Source: Croceibacterium_A sp044506885 (GTDB lineage Bacteria; Pseudomonadota; Alphaproteobacteria; Sphingomonadales; Sphingomonadaceae). Taken from it: a DNA stretch of 58,831 nucleotides. Location: positions 1 through 58,831 of the forward strand of contig JBIQKC010000018.1 of assembly GCA_044506885.1 (NCBI GenBank), given 5' to 3'. The position numbers and the translations under genes were made by a program. Shown piece by piece: positions 45,277-55,956 of the stretch; position 1 is the first letter of the stretch; each line of letters begins with the position of its first letter. Under the pieces are notes generated by a model. The model was not told the origin of the DNA, searched no databases, and worked only from the letters and a program-made list of their open reading frames with translations.

Positions 45277-46638
45277 ATGGCCTCTCGTTCCTCCATTCCC
45301 TCGTTCACGGCGCTCCGGTCGCGAGTAGCGAACCTCGCGCCCAGGGACGAGGCGGGCTATGACGCGGCGCGCAAGCACGCGATCTGGAACAAGCGGCTCG
45401 ACACCGCCCGCGCACCGGATGCGGTGGTTCGTTGCACATCGGCCGAACAGGTCGTTTCCACGATCCGCTTTGCCAGGGCGCAGGGCCTGAAGGTCTCGCC
45501 GCGCGGCAGCGGCCATCACTACGAGGCGGCCGCGCTGCGGGACGGCGGCCTGCTGCTCGACCTCGGCGGGCTCGACTTCATCGAGATCGATAAGGGCGCG
45601 CGCATCGCCAGGGTGGGGCCCGGAGTCAGGGGCGGCGCGCTTAGCGAGCGGCTTGCGGCGCAGGGCCTGGCGTTCCCGGTTGGCCATTGCGTCGACGTCG
45701 GCCTGGGTGGCTATATCCTCGCCGGAGGCTTCGGCTGGAACAGCGGTGAATGGGGCGCAGCCTGCGGCAACCTCGCTGCGATCGAAATGGTCACCGCCAC
45801 GGGAGAAGCAATCCTGGCGAGCGCGGAGAGCCAGGCGGACCTCTTCTGGGCCGCACGCGGCGGCGGGGCCGGCTTCTTCGCCGCCGTGACCGCCTATCAC
45901 CTGCGGCTTCATCCCTTGCCCGAAGTCTATGCCTGGCGGCGGATCTTCGCCGCGGAAAGCGCGCCCGGACTGGCCGACTGGCTCAGTGACGCCACCGCCG
46001 CAGCGCATCCAGCGACCGAGGTCGGATGCTTTCTCGTCTCTCATCCGAAGAACGGCAAGCCGGCAATCATCCTGCGGGTTACGTCCTGCGCGGCCAGTGC
46101 AGCCGAGGCGCGCGAGCGAATCGCCCCGTTCTTTTCGCCTCCGGATGATGCCGAGCCGCTGGGAGCGGTCGAGGGCGAGGCGATCCCTTTCACCGAGTTG
46201 CCGAAGATGTCGCCCATGCCCTCTGGCAAGCGCGCCGCCGCCGATCATCTGTGGACCGACGCGCCGCTGGGCGATCTGCTGCTCGCCATTCACGCGATGC
46301 CCGCGCCGAGCCCGCACGCCACCGTCGACCTCGTGGCGCCAGGCGGCAATTCGCGAATGGCGCTGCCGGCCGATGCGGCCCTGTCGGTCGGCGGCGGCGC
46401 GGGCGCAGGCATCTATGCGCTATGGGACGATCCTGCCGAGGACCAAGCCAATATCGCCTGGGTGCGCCGGATAGACGACGCGCTCGCGCCGTTCAGGTGC
46501 GGCCGCTACGTCGGTGAGGCGGATCTTGCCGTCGATGCCGGGCGGCTTGCCGAATGTTTCACTCCCCAGGCGCTTGAACGCCTGCGCGCATTGCGCGCGC
46601 GCCATGATCCCAAGGGGCTGTTCTTCGCCTATCCCTGA
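45277..46638 (+). CDS. FAD-binding oxidase of the berberine-bridge-like group
   Basis: A 453-residue flavoprotein with a PCMH FAD-binding domain and a C-terminal BBE-type segment. His80 (GSGHHYEA) and Cys138 (GHCVDVGLGGY) fall at the positions that in berberine-bridge enzymes attach the flavin twice, to 8-alpha and C6. Such enzymes oxidise alcohols, sugars or aldehydes. No signal peptide was seen. The end overlaps the convergent acyl-CoA dehydrogenase gene by 10 bp. Confidence 0.82.
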   Translation: MASRSSIPSFTALRSRVANLAPRDEAGYDAARKHAIWNKRLDTARAPDAVVRCTSAEQVVSTIRFARAQGLKVSPRGSGHHYEAAALRDGGLLLDLGGLDFIEIDKGARIARVGPGVRGGALSERLAAQGLAFPVGHCVDVGLGGYILAGGFGWNSGEWGAACGNLAAIEMVTATGEAILASAESQADLFWAARGGGAGFFAAVTAYHLRLHPLPEVYAWRRIFAAESAPGLADWLSDATAAAHPATEVGCFLVSHPKNGKPAIILRVTSCAASAAEARERIAPFFSPPDDAEPLGAVEGEAIPFTELPKMSPMPSGKRAAADHLWTDAPLGDLLLAIHAMPAPSPHATVDLVAPGGNSRMALPADAALSVGGGAGAGIYALWDDPAEDQANIAWVRRIDDALAPFRCGRYVGEADLAVDAGRLAECFTPQALERLRALRARHDPKGLFFAYP

Positions 46639-48359
46639 ACGCCGAAGGCTTCGGCGGGGATCGCCATCAGCGCCTCGGCGCCGGCTTCGACCCTGCGCCT
46701 CAACATTGCGGCCTGGGGCAACGTGTGCAGCGCATAGTGCCGCGCGGTCGCCAGCTTGGCCGCGCAGAACGGATCGGCGGCGTCCGGAAGCGCGACGCTC
46801 GCCATGCGCAGCCACATCCAGCCGATCGCCAGCATGCCGACGAGCTGCATGTAGGCGTAGGAACCAGCCGCCGGGTTGTCCGGGTGCCCCCCGCCCGCCG
46901 AAAGCAGCCACAGCGCCGCTTCGCGCGCCTCGTGCGCCGCTTCCCGCAGCGGAGCCGCGATGAGGCGCAAGGCTTCGTCGGACCGGTCGCAATCCGCTTC
47001 CACGCGGGCGAGGAAGCGTTCGATGGTCCCGCCGCCATCGCGCAGCAGCTTTCGCCCCACGAGGTCGAGCGCCTGGATTCCGTTCGCGCCTTCGTAGAGC
47101 ATCGCCACGCGCGCATCGCGGACGACCTGCTCGATGCCGGTTTCGACGATGTAGCCGTGCCCGCCGTAGATCTGCTGCATCGCCACCGCGGTCTCGAACC
47201 CGCGATCGGTACCGTAGGCCTTGATGACCGGGGTCAGCAGCGAGACCAGCGCATCGGCTTCGGCGCGCTCGGCTGCGGTTTCCGCATGGTGCGAAACGTC
47301 GATCTGCTGCGCAGTCCACAGCACCAGCGCGCGGAACCCCTCGGTAAAGGCCCGCGCATCCATCAGCAGCCGCCGCACGTCGGGATGGGCGATGAGAGGG
47401 GCCGCGCCCGCTTCGCCGGTCGCCCTGCCCTGGCGGCGCTCGCGCGCATAGGCCGCGGCGTTCTGGTAGGCGAGTTCCGCCTGCGCCAGCCCCTGATTGC
47501 CGCACGAGAGGCGCGCGGCGTTCATCATCAGGAACATCGCCGCCAGCCCAGCGCCTTCCTCGCCGACGAGCCACCCGCGCGCGCCGTCGAAGTTCATCAC
47601 GCAGGTCGCGCTGCCGCGGATGCCCATCTTGTGCTCGATCGCGCCGCAGGACGCGGCGTTGCGGCTGCCGTCGGGCAACACCTTGGGCACCACGAACAAC
47701 GACAGCCCGCGCGAACCCTCGGGCGCATCGGGCGCTCGTGCGAGCACCAGATGGACGATATTGTCCGTCAGGTCGTGCTCGCCGCCGGAGCAGAAGATCT
47801 TCTCGCCGGTGATGGCGTAGGCGCCGTCGCTGCCCGGCACCGCCTTCGTGCGCACCATCCCGAGGTCGGTGCCGGCCTGCGGTTCTGTCAGCGCCATCGT
47901 TCCCAGCCATTCGCCCGAGACAAGCTTGGGCAGGTAGCGTTCGCGCAGTTCCTCGCTGCCGCGATCGAGCAGCACGCTCACCGCGCCGTGGGTAAGGCCG
48001 GGGTACATGGTGAAAGCGTGGCAGGAGGAATTGAGGAACTCCTCCACCACCGTCGCCAGCACATGGGGCATGCCCTGCCCGCCGTATTGCTCGGGCAAAG
48101 CCAGCGTACCCCACCCGGCCTCCCGGTAACTGGCATATGCTTCCCGAAAACCCGGTGGAGTGGCGACCGAACCGTCAGGATGGCGCGTGCAGCCGATGCG
48201 GTCGCCCGGTTCGTTGAGCGGGGCGATGACCTGGGCGCAGAAGCGGCCGGCTTCTTCCAGGATGGTGTCGGTCAGTTCGCGGTCGACGCCGTCGAACCGG
48301 AGCAGCCGATGAAGGACGAACGCGACGTCTCGACGCGGAGGAGTATAGCTGAGCACCAT
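46629..48359 (-). CDS. Acyl-CoA dehydrogenase
   Basis: A 576-residue long-type acyl-CoA dehydrogenase. It has LTEPQAGTDLGMVRT (FAD-binding, about 159-173), YAITGEKIFCSGGEHD, the helical domain with QQIYGGHGYIVETGIEQVVRDARV, and the C-terminal catalytic-base region IAMLYEGANGIQALDLVG (Glu in YEG). A further domain (about 470-576) extends it, as in AcdA/FadE-type long enzymes. It oxidises fatty acyl-CoAs, chain length unknown. It lies 16 bp after hisI on the same strand. Confidence 0.93.
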   Translation of the reverse strand: MVLSYTPPRRDVAFVLHRLLRFDGVDRELTDTILEEAGRFCAQVIAPLNEPGDRIGCTRHPDGSVATPPGFREAYASYREAGWGTLALPEQYGGQGMPHVLATVVEEFLNSSCHAFTMYPGLTHGAVSVLLDRGSEELRERYLPKLVSGEWLGTMALTEPQAGTDLGMVRTKAVPGSDGAYAITGEKIFCSGGEHDLTDNIVHLVLARAPDAPEGSRGLSLFVVPKVLPDGSRNAASCGAIEHKMGIRGSATCVMNFDGARGWLVGEEGAGLAAMFLMMNAARLSCGNQGLAQAELAYQNAAAYARERRQGRATGEAGAAPLIAHPDVRRLLMDARAFTEGFRALVLWTAQQIDVSHHAETAAERAEADALVSLLTPVIKAYGTDRGFETAVAMQQIYGGHGYIVETGIEQVVRDARVAMLYEGANGIQALDLVGRKLLRDGGGTIERFLARVEADCDRSDEALRLIAAPLREAAHEAREAALWLLSAGGGHPDNPAAGSYAYMQLVGMLAIGWMWLRMASVALPDAADPFCAAKLATARHYALHTLPQAAMLRRRVEAGAEALMAIPAEAFGVQG

Positions 48360-48375
48360 AGCCGCCTAGCGCCGC

Positions 48376-48750
48376 TCAGCCGTCGATGCGAGTCAGGCTG
48401 TCGCCTTCGAGCGCGCGATAGAAGCAGCTTCGCGCGCCGGTGTGGCAGGCCGGGCCGGCGGGCCGCACCTTGAGCACCAGCGCATCCTGGTCGCAATCCA
48501 CGAGAATGGCTTCGACCCGCAGCACGTTGCCCGAGGTTTCGCCCTTCTTCCACAAGCGCTTGCGGCTGCGCGAATAGAAGTGCGCGAGGCCGGTTTCGCG
48601 GGTGCTGTCGAGCGCCTCCCGGTCCATGAACGCGACCATCAGGATCTCGCCGCCGTCCGCATCCTGCGCGATCGCGGTCAGCAGACCGGCGGAATCGAAC
48701 CGGGGGCGGAAATCGGCGCCGGTTTCAATCGAGGAAGCATCGTCGGCCAT
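48376..48750 (-). CDS. hisI: Phosphoribosyl-AMP cyclohydrolase
   Basis: A 124-residue single-domain HisI, the third step of histidine synthesis. It has AFMDREALDSTRETGLAHFYSRSRKRLWKKGETSGN (about residues 40-75) and the zinc-binding DCDQDALVLKV and PACHTGARSCFYR. It lacks a fused HisE domain. ATG 48750 was chosen from family length; upstream ATGs in frame add an unconserved N-terminus. It is not clustered with other his genes here. Confidence 0.94.
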   Translation of the reverse strand: MADDASSIETGADFRPRFDSAGLLTAIAQDADGGEILMVAFMDREALDSTRETGLAHFYSRSRKRLWKKGETSGNVLRVEAILVDCDQDALVLKVRPAGPACHTGARSCFYRALEGDSLTRIDG

Positions 48751-48879
48751 GGAATTCCGCCTGTTCATTTCGTCCGGAGAACGCCTGCCGAACGCTTGTT
48801 GCACGATAACCACATGATTCCGCGAAAATCCATCGGACGTCGCGAAGGCGCTTTGTAAGTTAACGGTTCGATGGGATGA

Positions 48880-49078
48880 CCTTGGCAGCGGCTTTGACGG
48901 GTCGCGACCTGCCGGAATGCCGGACACGGCCAAGGAAGGGGGGCTCGGCGCAAGCCCAAAGGGGCAGCGTCGGCAAAATGAGGGTTTGGATCGGGCGCGC
49001 CGCGACGGGGGCGCGGCATTTCGGTCCAGCGATTTTCGTCACGCGAACGCCCGGGGTTTCCCCGGGCGTTTTGCTTTT
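48880..49078 (+). ncRNA. Candidate structured small RNA ending in an intrinsic terminator
   Basis: The 339-bp gap between hisI and comF contains no convincing gene. Both flanking genes are on the minus strand, yet a strong plus-strand terminator closes the gap. Upstream of it is a chain of inverted repeats: CCTTGGC (48880-48886) pairs with GCCAAGG (48929-48935), enclosing CCGG-aatg-CCGG. A GGGCT/AGCCC hairpin and a GCCGCG/CGCGGC hairpin follow. The 5' end and promoter are not identified. It resembles neither RNase P, SRP nor tmRNA. Confidence 0.35.
49046..49078 (+). terminator. Strong Rho-independent terminator
   Basis: An 11-bp stem (AACGCCCGGGG / CCCCGGGCGTT) with a TTT loop, followed by TTGCTTTT on the plus strand. 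On the minus strand the stem is followed by CGCGTGACG with no T run, so it points to a plus-strand transcript rather than to comF. Confidence 0.8.
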
Positions 49079-49089
49079 CAGGCAGCGGA

Positions 49090-49824
49090 TCAGAGCGCTT
49101 CATCGAGCACTCTGGCGAAACAGCAGACGATCACGCGATCGGCCCCGGCGCGCTTGAGGGCGCGGACGCAGGCAGCGGACGTCGCGCCGCTGGTGAGCAC
49201 ATCGTCGACGAGGACGACCGACGCGCCTTGAAGGGCGGAGCGCCGAGCCGGATTGGCGACGATCGCGCCCGAAAGCGCCCTCGCCCGCGCCGCCCGGCCA
49301 AGCCCGCCGAGCGCAGGCGTCGGCTTGCGCCGGACCAGCGCATCGACACAGAGCCGCGCCCCCTTGAGCCGGGCGATCTCGGCGGCAAGCAGCGCCGACT
49401 GGTTGAAGCCGCGCCGCCACAGCCGCCAGCGGTGCAGCGGCACCGGCGCCACCAGCCACTCGCCATCGAGGTCGGGCAGCCGCGCGGCGGAAAGGCGCGC
49501 GAGCATCGGCGCCATGGCGATGCGCCGGCCATGCTTGAAGGCGAGGACGAGCTTGCGCGATGCGTCATTGTAGAGCGTGCCAGCGGCGATTCCGTCGTGG
49601 CGCGGCGGATCGGCAAGGCACGGGGCGCAGATTGCGCCCTCCTCCACCCTGTCGGCTGCGAAAGGGCGCTGGCAGGCGGCGCAGGCGGGTTCACCGGGGA
49701 TGACCAGTTCCGCCCAGCAGACGCCGCACAAGCCGTCCTGCGCCGCGATACTCCCGCCGCAGGACGGGCAGCGCGGCGGATAGACCAGATCGACCAGCGG
49801 CGCGAAAGCTTCGGCGAGCGTCAC
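49090..49824 (-). CDS. comF: ComF family phosphoribosyltransferase-like protein
   Basis: About 244 residues. An N-terminal zinc-binding region holds four CxxC pairs (CPSCGG, CGVC, CAAC, CAPC; about residues 19-74). A PRTase-like domain with the motif VVLVDDVLTSGATSAACVRA follows (about 205-224). ComF homologues take part in DNA uptake or repair. The frame opens at TTG 49890, but GTG 49824 (MTLAEAFAPLVDLVYPPRC) fits the family start and avoids overlap with the divergent methyltransferase. Confidence 0.88.
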   Translation of the reverse strand: MTLAEAFAPLVDLVYPPRCPSCGGSIAAQDGLCGVCWAELVIPGEPACAACQRPFAADRVEEGAICAPCLADPPRHDGIAAGTLYNDASRKLVLAFKHGRRIAMAPMLARLSAARLPDLDGEWLVAPVPLHRWRLWRRGFNQSALLAAEIARLKGARLCVDALVRRKPTPALGGLGRAARARALSGAIVANPARRSALQGASVVLVDDVLTSGATSAACVRALKRAGADRVIVCCFARVLDEAL

Positions 49825-49871
49825 GGCCGGCGCGCCTTGCAAGCCCGGTCCCGGCGCGGCAGGAGGCGCGC

Positions 49872-50630
49872 ATGTCCGCTCCGCCGACAATCTTTTCGCC
49901 TGCGCGCAGGGTGGCGGCGCGGCGCAGGATCGCGGCCTTGCAGCGCCGGCCCGATGCCGCGCGGTTCATCATCGACGACATGGTCGAGGATACGCTGGAG
50001 CGGCTCGCCTTCCTGCGCCACGAGCCCCGGCGGGCGCTGGTGATCGGCGACTGGTCCGGGATGCTGGCGGAAGCGCTGCGGGCCGGCGGCGCGCAGGTTT
50101 GCGAAGCCGAGCCCGGCGACGGGTTCGACGACGAGCGGCCTTTCGCGTCGGAGAGCTACGACTTCGTCGCCAGCCTGGGGACGCTCGATACGGTCAACGA
50201 CCTGCCGGGAGCGCTGATCCATATCCGCAACGCGCTGGCCCCCGGCGGCCGCGCCATTGCCAGCCTGGCCGGTGCGGGAAGCCTGCCGGCGCTGCGCCGG
50301 ATCATGCTGGCGGCCGACGGCGAGCGGCCGGCGGCGCGGCTGCATCCGATGGTCGACGTGCGCGCCGGGGCGCAACTGCTCCAGCGCGCCGGGTGGGCCG
50401 ATCCGGTGGCCGACAGCCGGGCGCTGACGGTGGCCTACCGGTCGCTCGACCGGCTGGTGGCGGACCTGAGAGCGCAGGGCCTGGGCAACATGCTCGCCTC
50501 CCCCGCCCCTCGGCTCGGCAAGGCGGGGCTGGAACGCGCCCACGCCGCGTTCGCCGCTGAAGCCGACGACCGGGGCCGCGTGGTCGAGACCTTCGAGATC
50601 CTGACCCTCAGCGGCCTGCGCCACGCCTGA
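49872..50630 (+). CDS. BioC/NDUFAF5-like methyltransferase
   Basis: A 252-residue SAM-dependent methyltransferase with an N-terminal helix (DAARFIIDDMVEDTLERLAFLRHEPRRALVIGD, about 28-60). The SAM region begins ALVIGDWSGMLAEALRAGG and the later segment reads YDFVASLGTLDTVNDLPGAL. The closest type is the NDUFAF5/BioC group (complex I assembly or biotin synthesis); which role is not decidable. It diverges from comF and abuts the ppdK stop. Confidence 0.75.
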   Translation: MSAPPTIFSPARRVAARRRIAALQRRPDAARFIIDDMVEDTLERLAFLRHEPRRALVIGDWSGMLAEALRAGGAQVCEAEPGDGFDDERPFASESYDFVASLGTLDTVNDLPGALIHIRNALAPGGRAIASLAGAGSLPALRRIMLAADGERPAARLHPMVDVRAGAQLLQRAGWADPVADSRALTVAYRSLDRLVADLRAQGLGNMLASPAPRLGKAGLERAHAAFAAEADDRGRVVETFEILTLSGLRHA

Positions 50631-53297
<2,667 letters not shown>

Positions 53298-53319
53298 CGT
53301 CCCGAGATTTCCTCCACCA

Positions 53320-53407
53320 GGGTGACACAGGTGACAGGCGTCACCCTCAAAGAATGTCCATCAATACCTTGATATTGCTTATTATTATGGGCGGGTTTCA
53401 GGGTGAC
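53320..53407. repeat. Cluster of GGTGAC motifs upstream of ppdK
   Basis: Four copies of GGTGAC occur within 88 bp (53320-53327, 53330-53336, 53340-53346 inverted, 53401-53407), in both orientations. The first and third make an inverted repeat GGGTGAC/GTCACCC. The stretch is unusually AT-rich in the middle (attgcttattattatgg). It may be a regulator-binding region for ppdK or a fragment of repeats; the choice is open. Confidence 0.45.
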
Positions 53408-53438
53408 GAATGACGGGAAAACAAAAAAGCGCGAGAAA

Positions 53439-55811
53439 TCACCCCTCGATCTTCGAAAAATCGGCCACGTTGTGCACCGCAGCACGGAACCGGGCAAGCA
53501 GGTCAAGCCGCGCGGCGCGCTTGTCCCGGTCCGGGTCGTTCACGGTCACCTCGTCGAAAAACGTGTCGATCGGCGCGCGGAGCGAGGCGAGCGCGGCCAT
53601 CGCGGCGGCGAAATCCTCCGCCGCGACCGCATCGGCAGCGCGCGGCTCGGCCGAGTCGAGCGCTTCGATCAGCGCCTTTTCCGCAGGTTCGGGCGAATAG
53701 GACAGCTCTTTCTCGTGCCGTTCGGCCATCTTGGCGGCGATCACGGGGGCGAGGTCCGGATCGTCGACTCCGGCCAGCGGGTCTTCCTCGCCGGTGCGGG
53801 CGATCTCGCCCTCGATCCCGCGCCAGTCTTCCTTCTTGAGGATGTTGGCGGCGCGCTTGTACCCGGCGAGCAGGTTGGCGCCGTCCTCGGCGCCGATGAA
53901 GGATTGGAGGGCGTGGACGCGAGCGAGCAGGCGGACGAGGTCGTCCTCGTTCCCGAGCGCGAAGACCGCGTCGATCAGATCGTGGCGGACCCCGGCTTCG
54001 CGTTGCTGGACTTTGAGGCGATCGATGATGAAATCGAGCAAGCCATCCGGTGGGAATATGCCCTGTTGCCCAAGATGTTGAATGACGCAGGCCTGCAACA
54101 TGTCATTCAATCCGCCCCTGGCAGAGTTCTCCAGGATCAGTGAAATGACCCCCAAAGCAGCGCGGCGAAGGGCAAAAGGATCCTTCGATCCGGTCGGCTT
54201 GAGCCCAATCTCAAAAAACTGGACCAGGCTGTCGATCTTGTCCGCCAGACTCACCGCCACCGTCACCGGCGCGGTGGGGACCTCGTCGCCCTGGCCGACG
54301 GGCTTGTAGTGGTCGCGGATGGCGTCGGCGACGGCGTCCGGCAGGCCCTCGGCGCGGGCGTAGTAGCCGCCCATCAGGCCTTGCAGCTCGGGAAATTCGC
54401 CGACCATTTCGGTGACGAGATCGGCCTTGCACAGGCGGGCGGCCTGCTCGGCGAGGGTGGCGAGCTCTTCTTTCGTCATCCCCGCGGACGCGGGGACCCA
54501 GTCGGCTCCCTTGGCGCTATCGGACGCGACTGGGTTCCCGCTTTCGCGGGAATGACGAGGTGGGTTGGTTGCGGGGGTAGGATTTGAACCAACGATGCCC
54601 TCTTCCACCAGCCAGCGGGCGAGCTTCGCCACCCGCTCCACCTTGTCGGCGACGGTGCCGAGCTTTTCGTGGAAGGTGATGCGTTCGAGCTTCTTCGCCT
54701 GTTCGGCCAGCGGCGCCTTGCGGTCCTGTTGCCAGAAGAAGCGCGCGTCGGACAGACGGGCGGCGAGGACCTTGCGGTTGCCGTCGACGATGGCCGCGCC
54801 GCCGTCTTCCGCCGCGATGTTGGCGGTGCAGACGAAGGCGTTGGCGAGGGAAGCCCCCTCCCCTTCAGGGGAGGGGGTTTGGGAGTGGGGGCTGTCTGCC
54901 ACACCCCCCACTCCCTCCGCGCCTTCGGCGCTCCTCCCTCTCCCCTGAAGGGGAGAGGGCTTTGAGGTACACACGAAATACTTCTGGTTTACGCGCGCGG
55001 TCAGCTGGATGACTTCAGGCGGAACCTCAAGAAACCCCTCATCGAAGCGGCCGAGCAGCGGCACGGGAAATTCGGTGAGGCCGGCGTTTTCGATCACCAG
55101 CCCTTCGTCTTCCACCAGCGACAGGCCGGCATCGGCGGCGGCCCGCGCCGCGCCTTCGCGGATCAGGTTCTGCCGCTCCTCGTGATCGACGATCACGTGG
55201 CAGGCGCGCAGCTTTTCCCGGTAATCGTGCGCGCCGCCGATGGTGATCTCGCCCGGATGGTGGAAGCGGTGCCCTTTGGTAACGAAGCCGCTGGCCACGC
55301 CGCCTGTCTCGAACGGCACCGGTTCTTCGCCGAAGATGGCGACGATGCCGGAGAGCGGGCGGACCCAGCGGGCGCTTTCGGTGCTGAGCGACTGCGCGCC
55401 CCAGCGCATCGACTTGGGCCAGGGGAAGGCGCGGACCACGGCCGGGACGGCGTCGGCCAGCACCTCGCGCACCGCCCTGCCCGGCCTTTCGACCACCGCG
55501 AACAGGACGCCGTCGCGCTCCGTGAGCTGGCTTTCGGTGAGGCCGGTCTTGCGCAGGAACCCTTCGAGCGCCTGCGGCGGCGCGCCGACGCGCGGGCCCT
55601 TCGTCTCCTCGCGCACCGGCTCGGTCGCTTGCGGAAGGTCGCGGGCGATCAGCGCGAGCCGGCGCGGAGTGGACCAGACGACGATTTCGCCGGGCGCGAC
55701 GCCGGCGGCTTCGAGTTCCTTGCGGAACAGCTTTTCCAGATCGGCGCGCGCGGCGGCCTGCATCCGCGCGGGGATTTCTTCGGAGCGGAGTTCGAGGAGG
55801 AAATCGGTCAC
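53439..55811 (-). CDS. glyS: Glycyl-tRNA synthetase beta subunit with two in-frame repeat insertions
   Basis: A 790-residue subunit of the alpha2beta2 glycyl-tRNA synthetase. The N-terminus is FLLELRSEEIPARM, and the HD-like and C-terminal anticodon-binding parts are present. Two stretches do not belong to the family. Residues about 284-320 (SPLQGRGRSAEG to SPEGEGAS) come from a GC palindrome array. Residues about 406-446 (GSNPTPATNPPRHSRESG to WVPASAGM) come from a cruciform repeat plus a tRNA 3' fragment. Removing both leaves about 713 residues, close to the usual size. The flanking sequences (YFVCTSK with LANAFVCTANI; WLVEEGIV with TKEELATL) continue the family, so the protein is likely functional. 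The start is GTG at 55811. Confidence 0.95.
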   Translation of the reverse strand: MTDFLLELRSEEIPARMQAAARADLEKLFRKELEAAGVAPGEIVVWSTPRRLALIARDLPQATEPVREETKGPRVGAPPQALEGFLRKTGLTESQLTERDGVLFAVVERPGRAVREVLADAVPAVVRAFPWPKSMRWGAQSLSTESARWVRPLSGIVAIFGEEPVPFETGGVASGFVTKGHRFHHPGEITIGGAHDYREKLRACHVIVDHEERQNLIREGAARAAADAGLSLVEDEGLVIENAGLTEFPVPLLGRFDEGFLEVPPEVIQLTARVNQKYFVCTSKPSPLQGRGRSAEGAEGVGGVADSPHSQTPSPEGEGASLANAFVCTANIAAEDGGAAIVDGNRKVLAARLSDARFFWQQDRKAPLAEQAKKLERITFHEKLGTVADKVERVAKLARWLVEEGIVGSNPTPATNPPRHSRESGNPVASDSAKGADWVPASAGMTKEELATLAEQAARLCKADLVTEMVGEFPELQGLMGGYYARAEGLPDAVADAIRDHYKPVGQGDEVPTAPVTVAVSLADKIDSLVQFFEIGLKPTGSKDPFALRRAALGVISLILENSARGGLNDMLQACVIQHLGQQGIFPPDGLLDFIIDRLKVQQREAGVRHDLIDAVFALGNEDDLVRLLARVHALQSFIGAEDGANLLAGYKRAANILKKEDWRGIEGEIARTGEEDPLAGVDDPDLAPVIAAKMAERHEKELSYSPEPAEKALIEALDSAEPRAADAVAAEDFAAAMAALASLRAPIDTFFDEVTVNDPDRDKRAARLDLLARFRAAVHNVADFSKIEG
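54473..54558. repeat. Cruciform palindromic repeat (HSRESGNP type), inside glyS
   Basis: 86 bp with the same outer TCGTCA/TGACGA and inner CCCAGT/ACTGGG pairing as the intergenic copies at 29345 and 55837. On the glyS strand it is translated as RHSRESGNP to WVPASAGMT with no stop or frame change. Confidence 0.93.
54566..54595 (-). other. Initiator-tRNA 3'-end-like fragment inside glyS
   Basis: On the minus strand the sequence reads TCGTTGG, the T-loop TTCAAAT, CCTAC, then the acceptor 3' strand CCCCGCA, A and CCA. The acceptor with A at position 72 is the hallmark of initiator tRNA-fMet. The T stem has one mismatch (GTTGG against CCTAC). Only this 3' portion is present; there is no D or anticodon arm. 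It is translated in glyS as VGSNPTPATN and sits 7 bp from the cruciform repeat. Confidence 0.75.
54854..54959. repeat. Composite GC palindrome array (SPLQGRG type), inside glyS
   Basis: Two 24-bp palindromes (54854-54877 and 54936-54959) enclose a further inverted repeat (GGGAGTGGGGG at 54881-54891 with CCCCCACTCCC at 54905-54915), giving a cruciform of about 106 bp. The right palindrome is identical to the one at 7-30. It is read through in frame in glyS. Confidence 0.92.
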
Positions 55812-55836
55812 GGCCGCGCCTCCCCTTCACCAACCT

Positions 55837-55923
55837 TCGTCATTCCCGCGAAAGCGGAAACCCAGTCGGCTCTTGCGCTCACACGAGACTGTGACTGGGT
55901 CCCCGCTTTCGCGGGGATGACGA
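55837..55923. repeat. Cruciform palindromic repeat (HSRESGNP type), glyQ/glyS intergenic copy
   Basis: 87 bp with the TCGTCA/TGACGA ends and CCCAGT/ACTGGG inner arms, between the glyQ stop and glyS start. A second partial right arm (gacggggatgacgaa) follows at about 55931-55945. It would fold in the mRNA between the two coding sequences. Confidence 0.92.
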
Positions 55924-55956
55924 GTGGAGGGACGGGGATGACGAATGAAGGGATTG

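Noticed and set aside
48876..49157. Plus-strand open frame of 93 codons between hisI and comF
   Set aside because: It runs straight through the stem and T run of the terminator and into comF antisense, has no family features, and the hairpin content better suits an RNA.
54566..54595. A complete tRNA gene in glyS
   Set aside because: Only the T arm, acceptor strand and CCA are present. No D arm, anticodon arm or 5' acceptor strand lies upstream within the expected distance.
54565..54948. Plus-strand open frame starting MVAGVGFEPT, antisense to glyS
   Set aside because: The first residues come from the antisense of the tRNA-like fragment, and the remainder is antisense to glyS. It is a frame shadow of the repeats.
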